Assembly (NCBI GenBank): GCA_963632935.1
Contig: CAVGWA010000002.1
Location: 11,389-75,388, forward strand
DNA from: Coprosoma sp963632935
GTDB taxonomy: Bacteria; Bacillota_I; Bacilli_A; RF39; UBA660
Direction of reading: 5' to 3'
Length of the DNA stretch: 64,000 bases
The notes under the pieces are model-generated. The model did not search any database. It was not told the origin of the DNA and saw only the letters and a list, made by a program, of their open reading frames with translations. A program made the translations under genes and the position numbers. This document shows, piece by piece, positions 60,546 to 64,000 of the stretch (the stretch's first letter is position 1; every line of letters starts with the position of its first letter).

Positions 60546-60767
60546 GTAAAAGCAATGACCAAGAGGAGTAGGTATTAATTTGTTTAAAGAAAGTTAGTGG
60601 TCGATGTAAACTAATAACAAATAATATTGAAGGTAGCTTGTTAGCTGATTTTTTGAAACTAAGTAGGAAAATACGTTTAAGGTGCGTTAAATCTTTAAGG
60701 TAAGTTTAACTTATGAATTAAGGTGGTACCACGTATTATCACGTCCTTATATTAAGGACTTTTTTTA
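60546..60767 (+). promoter_or_regulatory. T-box riboswitch of valS
   Basis: The leader contains the T-box core AAGGTGGTACCACG (60720-60733), which pairs with the acceptor end of uncharged tRNA, and upstream stem I with an AGTA internal-loop motif and conserved bulge sequence. A terminator hairpin follows (60743-60748 with 60754-60759, then T8), and ACG of the T-box region competes for it. Uncharged tRNA should favour the antiterminator and raise valS. The likely specifier codon is GTA (Val) at 60633-60635; this placement is inferred from the stem I fold, and a covariance-model search would settle it. Confidence 0.9.
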
Positions 60768-60780
60768 ATGGAGGTTTATT

Positions 60781-63300
60781 ATGTTAGAAAAAAAATATGA
60801 TCATAAAAAAGTTGAAGAAAACAAATACGAATATTGGTTAAATAATGGGTATTTTAAATGTGGAGATGAAACAAAAAAACCATATTCAATTATTTTGCCA
60901 CCACCAAATGTAACTGGTAAATTACACCTTGGACATGCATGGGATGTTTCAATTCAAGATATTATAATAAGATATAAAAAAATGGAAGGATATGATTGCC
61001 TTTGGCTTCCTGGAATGGACCATGCAGCCATCGCAACAGAAACAAAAGTTGTTAAAAGGCTCAAAGATGAAGGAAAAAACAAAAATGAAATTGGTAGAGA
61101 AAATTTTATAAAAGAATGTTGGAAATGGACCGATGAACATTCATCATTAATAAGAAATCAATGGGCAAAATTAGGAATTGCATTAGATTATTCAAAAGAA
61201 AGATTTACCTTAGATAAACAAATAGAAAAAGCAGTAAAAAAAGTATTTGTAGATTATTACAATAATGGTTTAATTTATAGAGGCGAAAAAATAATAAATT
61301 GGGATCCAGTTGCTCAAACCGCACTATCAAATGAAGAAGTTATATATTCAGAAGAAAAAAGTGCCTTTTATCATTTAAAATATAAAATAGAAAATTCAGA
61401 TAAATATATAGATGTCGCAACAACTAGACCAGAAACATTATTTGGAGATACCGCAGTAGCTGTAAATGAAAACGATGAAAGATATAAAGATATAATAGGA
61501 AAAAATGTGATTTTACCAATTGTAGGAAAAAAAATACCTGTAATTGCCGATGAACATGCAGATATGACTAAAGGAACAGGAGCAGTTAAGATAACACCTG
61601 CTTCTGATCCAAATGATTTTGAAGTTGGAAATAGGCATAATTTAGAAAGAATAAATATTATGAATGATGATGCTACAATGAATGAAAATTGTGGTAAATA
61701 TAAAGGCCTAACTAGAGAAAAGTGTAGAGAAGAAGTAATAAAACAACTTAAAGAAGAAGATTTATTAATTAAAATAGAACCAATAACTCATGAAGTTGGA
61801 CACTCAGAAAGAACAGGTGCCATAGTGGAACCTATGATTAAAAAACAATGGTTTGTTAAAATGAGACCACTTGCTGATAACGTATTAAAAAACCAAAAAG
61901 ATAGTAAAACAAAAGTACATTTTGTACCATCAAATTACGAAAAAACAATGAATCACTGGATGGAAATAACATATGATTGGTGTATTTCAAGACAACTATG
62001 GTGGGGTCATAGAATACCAGCTTGGTATAAAAATGATGAAATATATGTTGGTATGGAAAAACCAGAAGGTGATGGATGGAAACAAGACGAGGATGTACTA
62101 GATACTTGGTTTTCTTCCGCACTTTGGCCTTTCGCAACACTAGGTTGGCCAGATAATACTAAATTATTAGAAAGATATTATCCTAACAATTGTTTAGTAA
62201 CAGGATATGATATTATACCATTTTGGGTAAACAGAATGACATTTCAAGGAGAAAAGTTATTAAACAAAAGACCATTTGAATATTGCCTAATTCATGGCCT
62301 AATTAGGGATAAACAAGGTAGAAAATTTAGTAAAAGTTTAGGAAACGGTATTGATCCGTTTGACATGATAGAATTATATGGAGCTGATTCATTAAGATAT
62401 TATCTTGCAACTGATGTTGCTGCAGGAAAAGATATGCATTTTGATGAAGATAAAATAAAAGCAACATGGAATTACATAAATAAAATATGGAATGCATCTA
62501 GGTTTGTTCTTTCAAATATAGAAGATTTAAAAGAAGTTTCGTTGGAAAACCTAAAAGAAGAAGATAAATGGATTTTAACAAAATTTGAAAAAACTGTTCA
62601 AAATGTAAAAAAATTTATGGATAAATTTCAATTTAATAATGCAGGAAATAATATATATGAATTTACTTGGAATTATTTTTGTGACTATTACATTGAAATG
62701 TCAAAATATTCAATAGAAACAAAAGAAACAAAATCAGTTTTATACTACGTTTTATCTGGGATATTAAAATTACTTCATCCATTTATGCCATATGTAACAG
62801 AAGAAATTTATCAAATGCTACCTATTAAAGAAACTAAATCAATTATGATTTCAAAATATCCAAAATATAACAAAAACTATATATTTGAAAAAGAAGAAAT
62901 CCTAATAGACGATAAAATAGAGTTTATAAAAGAATTTAGAAACATCAAGGCTAAAAATAACATGACAAAAGATTTAAAAATATTATTTGAAAATTCTGAT
63001 GATTTAATTATAAAAGTATTAAGATTAGAAAATAATATAATAACAGAGCCAATAAACATCAAATCTTATCAAGTAATATCAAAAAACATAAAAGCAACAA
63101 TTTTCTTTGAAAAAGAGGAAACATTAGAAGATAAAAAAGTAAAAAACAATCAAATAGAAGAATTAAAAAATAGTATTCAAAGAAGAGAAAAATTACTTTC
63201 AAATGAAAATTATGTTAATAAAGCACCTAAAAACATTGTTGAATTAGATAGACAAAAACTTGAAGAAGAAAAAAATAAATTAAAAGAACTTTTAAAATAA
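60781..63300 (+). CDS. valS: Valyl-tRNA synthetase
   Basis: 839 residues, slightly shorter than most ValRS. Class I signature HLGHAW (about 47-52) and KFSKSLGNG (about 520-528, KMSKS motif); editing domain (CP1) with TTRPETLFGDTAV; anticodon-binding alpha-helical domain in the C-terminal third; and a short helical tail with QIEELKNSIQRREKLLSNEN, the ValRS coiled-coil arm. It charges tRNA-Val and edits mis-charged Thr. TGGAGG before the ATG, under T-box control. Confidence 0.98.
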   Translation: MLEKKYDHKKVEENKYEYWLNNGYFKCGDETKKPYSIILPPPNVTGKLHLGHAWDVSIQDIIIRYKKMEGYDCLWLPGMDHAAIATETKVVKRLKDEGKNKNEIGRENFIKECWKWTDEHSSLIRNQWAKLGIALDYSKERFTLDKQIEKAVKKVFVDYYNNGLIYRGEKIINWDPVAQTALSNEEVIYSEEKSAFYHLKYKIENSDKYIDVATTRPETLFGDTAVAVNENDERYKDIIGKNVILPIVGKKIPVIADEHADMTKGTGAVKITPASDPNDFEVGNRHNLERINIMNDDATMNENCGKYKGLTREKCREEVIKQLKEEDLLIKIEPITHEVGHSERTGAIVEPMIKKQWFVKMRPLADNVLKNQKDSKTKVHFVPSNYEKTMNHWMEITYDWCISRQLWWGHRIPAWYKNDEIYVGMEKPEGDGWKQDEDVLDTWFSSALWPFATLGWPDNTKLLERYYPNNCLVTGYDIIPFWVNRMTFQGEKLLNKRPFEYCLIHGLIRDKQGRKFSKSLGNGIDPFDMIELYGADSLRYYLATDVAAGKDMHFDEDKIKATWNYINKIWNASRFVLSNIEDLKEVSLENLKEEDKWILTKFEKTVQNVKKFMDKFQFNNAGNNIYEFTWNYFCDYYIEMSKYSIETKETKSVLYYVLSGILKLLHPFMPYVTEEIYQMLPIKETKSIMISKYPKYNKNYIFEKEEILIDDKIEFIKEFRNIKAKNNMTKDLKILFENSDDLIIKVLRLENNIITEPINIKSYQVISKNIKATIFFEKEETLEDKKVKNNQIEELKNSIQRREKLLSNENYVNKAPKNIVELDRQKLEEEKNKLKELLK

Positions 63301-63321
63301 AGACAAAATCAGATTATTTAC

Positions 63322-63369
63322 ATTTTGACATTTGTAACTATTGCTAAAAATGTCAAAATATGATATATT
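63322..63369 (+). promoter_or_regulatory. Promoter with overlapping inverted repeat (possible operator) of the prepilin-like gene
   Basis: TTGCTA (63341-63346), 17-bp spacer, TATATT (63364-63369) with TGA directly before it (extended -10). A 12-bp perfect inverted repeat (63322-63333 with 63348-63359) spans the -35 and spacer; a dimeric repressor bound there would block polymerase. The repeat could also be a weak valS terminator, but its T run is absent. Confidence 0.5.
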
Positions 63370-63399
63370 TGTATTAAGGTAAGTAGGGAGGTGAATTAG

Positions 63400-63894
63400 A
63401 TGAGAAAAAATTCTAAAGGTTTTACATTAGTTGAACTACTAGCTATCATTGTTATCTTAGCTATTATCGCCTTAATCACAACACCAGTTATTTTAAATGT
63501 AATTGAAAATTCAAGGTTAAATGCGGCTAAAGATAAAGCATGGGGAACAATCGATGCTGTTAGAGTAGCTTATGCAACAGCTCAAACAGAAGAACAAGAA
63601 GTTGGTATTCCATACACAATTAATTTTCCTAAAACAAGTGCTTCTGCAAGCACAATTGATGCTACTACAGGTGGAGGAAAAGGCAGTGGATATATTAATA
63701 GTACAGAAGTAAAAGCAAGTGGAGAAAATCCAACAGAAGGTTCTGTAACAATTGCTAGTGATGGTTCAATTACTGCATCTTCATTAAAATTTGGAAATTA
63801 CTATTGTAGTACAATAGCTGGTAAAAAAGGCAAATTAAATGCTAACCAAATGTATTGTTCAAGAACAAAAGCTGATGTTACTCCAGCTGCATAA
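63400..63894 (+). CDS. Prepilin-like protein with type IV pilin N-terminus
   Basis: 164 residues. MRKNSKGFTLVELLAIIVIL is the canonical prepilin leader: basic start, cleavage after Gly7, and a long hydrophobic helix with Glu5 of the mature part. The body (about 45-164) is rich in Thr, Ser, Gly and Ala and has two Cys near the end (CSTIAGKKGKLNANQMYC), suggesting a disulfide loop as in type IV or ComG pseudopilins. No assembly ATPase, platform protein or peptidase is in the window, so it may belong to a locus to the right or act alone. Good GGGAGG site. Closed by its own terminator. Confidence 0.85.
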   Translation: MRKNSKGFTLVELLAIIVILAIIALITTPVILNVIENSRLNAAKDKAWGTIDAVRVAYATAQTEEQEVGIPYTINFPKTSASASTIDATTGGGKGSGYINSTEVKASGENPTEGSVTIASDGSITASSLKFGNYYCSTIAGKKGKLNANQMYCSRTKADVTPAA

Positions 63895-63914
63895 GAGCGA
63901 AAAGCTCTTTTTTT
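63894..63914 (+). terminator. Terminator of the prepilin-like gene
   Basis: Five-bp AGAGC/AGCTCT-type stem (63894-63898 with 63904-63908) with an A-rich loop, followed by T7. After it, 63915-64000 holds no recognisable feature. Confidence 0.8.
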
Positions 63915-64000
63915 CTACAATAAAATTTGTTTCAATCAAATTAAAGTTGGTGTCAAGAAGTTTCGGCTGACATAGTACAAAAATAGGAAATCCCCTAAAC

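Noticed and set aside
1..64000. Mycoplasma-type genetic code (TGA as Trp)
   Set aside because: TGA ends asnB (22043), spoVIF (29257), ruvX (42480) and the 62-residue gene at 59329 at natural protein ends; Trp codons are TGG.
1..64000. CRISPR array or insertion sequences
   Set aside because: No regularly spaced direct repeats and no transposase frame were seen.

Overview
The window is very AT-rich bacterial DNA with the standard code: TGA ends several genes (for example at 22043, 29257 and 42480). Gene content and order point to a low-G+C Bacillota, class Bacilli, probably an uncultured gut-type lineage near Erysipelotrichia/RF39 (inference). Two blocks match Bacillus subtilis gene order: der ... 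spoIVA-hup (27.6-31.2 kb) and ruvX-yrzB-mltG-yrrM-yrrN-yrrO-greA (42.0-47.7 kb). recU-ponA and dnaD-nth are also conserved pairs. Five genes belong to endospore families (cotZ-like, yutH-like, spoVIF, spoIVA, yunB), so the organism is a spore former or descends from one. MurE carries a DNPR motif, suggesting meso-diaminopimelate peptidoglycan.

Layout. 0-1.1 kb: an agr-type quorum-sensing locus: the end of an AgrC-like kinase (+), facing agrB and a 39-residue agrD (-). 1.2-4.8 kb: cold-shock protein, hibernation factor, secA. 4.9-8.9 kb: a decayed mobile island with KilA-N, tyrosine integrase and RhuM genes, all frame-disrupted, plus a second RhuM tail fragment and a shared palindrome. 8.9-18 kb: an ATPase, glmS behind a glmS ribozyme, envelope genes, a patatin-like lipase, trpS, and the cotZ/yutH-like pair. 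18-27 kb: Fe-S scaffold, wall hydrolase, asnB, murE, a holin-like protein, a mitochondrial-type (Tam41-like) CDP-DAG synthase, engB. 27-33.7 kb: der, spoVIF, spoIVA, hup, cca, dnaD, nth. 33.8-42 kb: class A PBP and recU, unknown genes, a candidate structured RNA with its own promoter and terminator, and two tandem VanY-type carboxypeptidases. 42-50 kb: the ruvX-greA block with wobble-uridine tRNA modification genes (trhP1/trhP2, trmR), rny, and a polysaccharide deacetylase. 51-60.5 kb: surface proteins, yunB, yutD, an iron alcohol dehydrogenase, trmB, a lipoprotein, a YtxH cluster, yqeG, rnhB. 60.5-64 kb: T-box-controlled valS and a prepilin-like protein behind an inverted repeat.

Themes: wall synthesis and remodelling (glmS, murE, PBP1, MltG, two VanY enzymes, glucosaminidase, deacetylase); RNA-level control (glmS ribozyme, valS T-box, a long csp leader, a hairpin burying the spoVIF ribosome site, a candidate small RNA); and sporulation. 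Composition by eye shifts near 18 kb: to the left the + strand is rich in T and G whichever way genes point, to the right it is A-rich, and the 5-8.3 kb island is A-rich inside the left part. No tRNA, rRNA or CRISPR array was seen.
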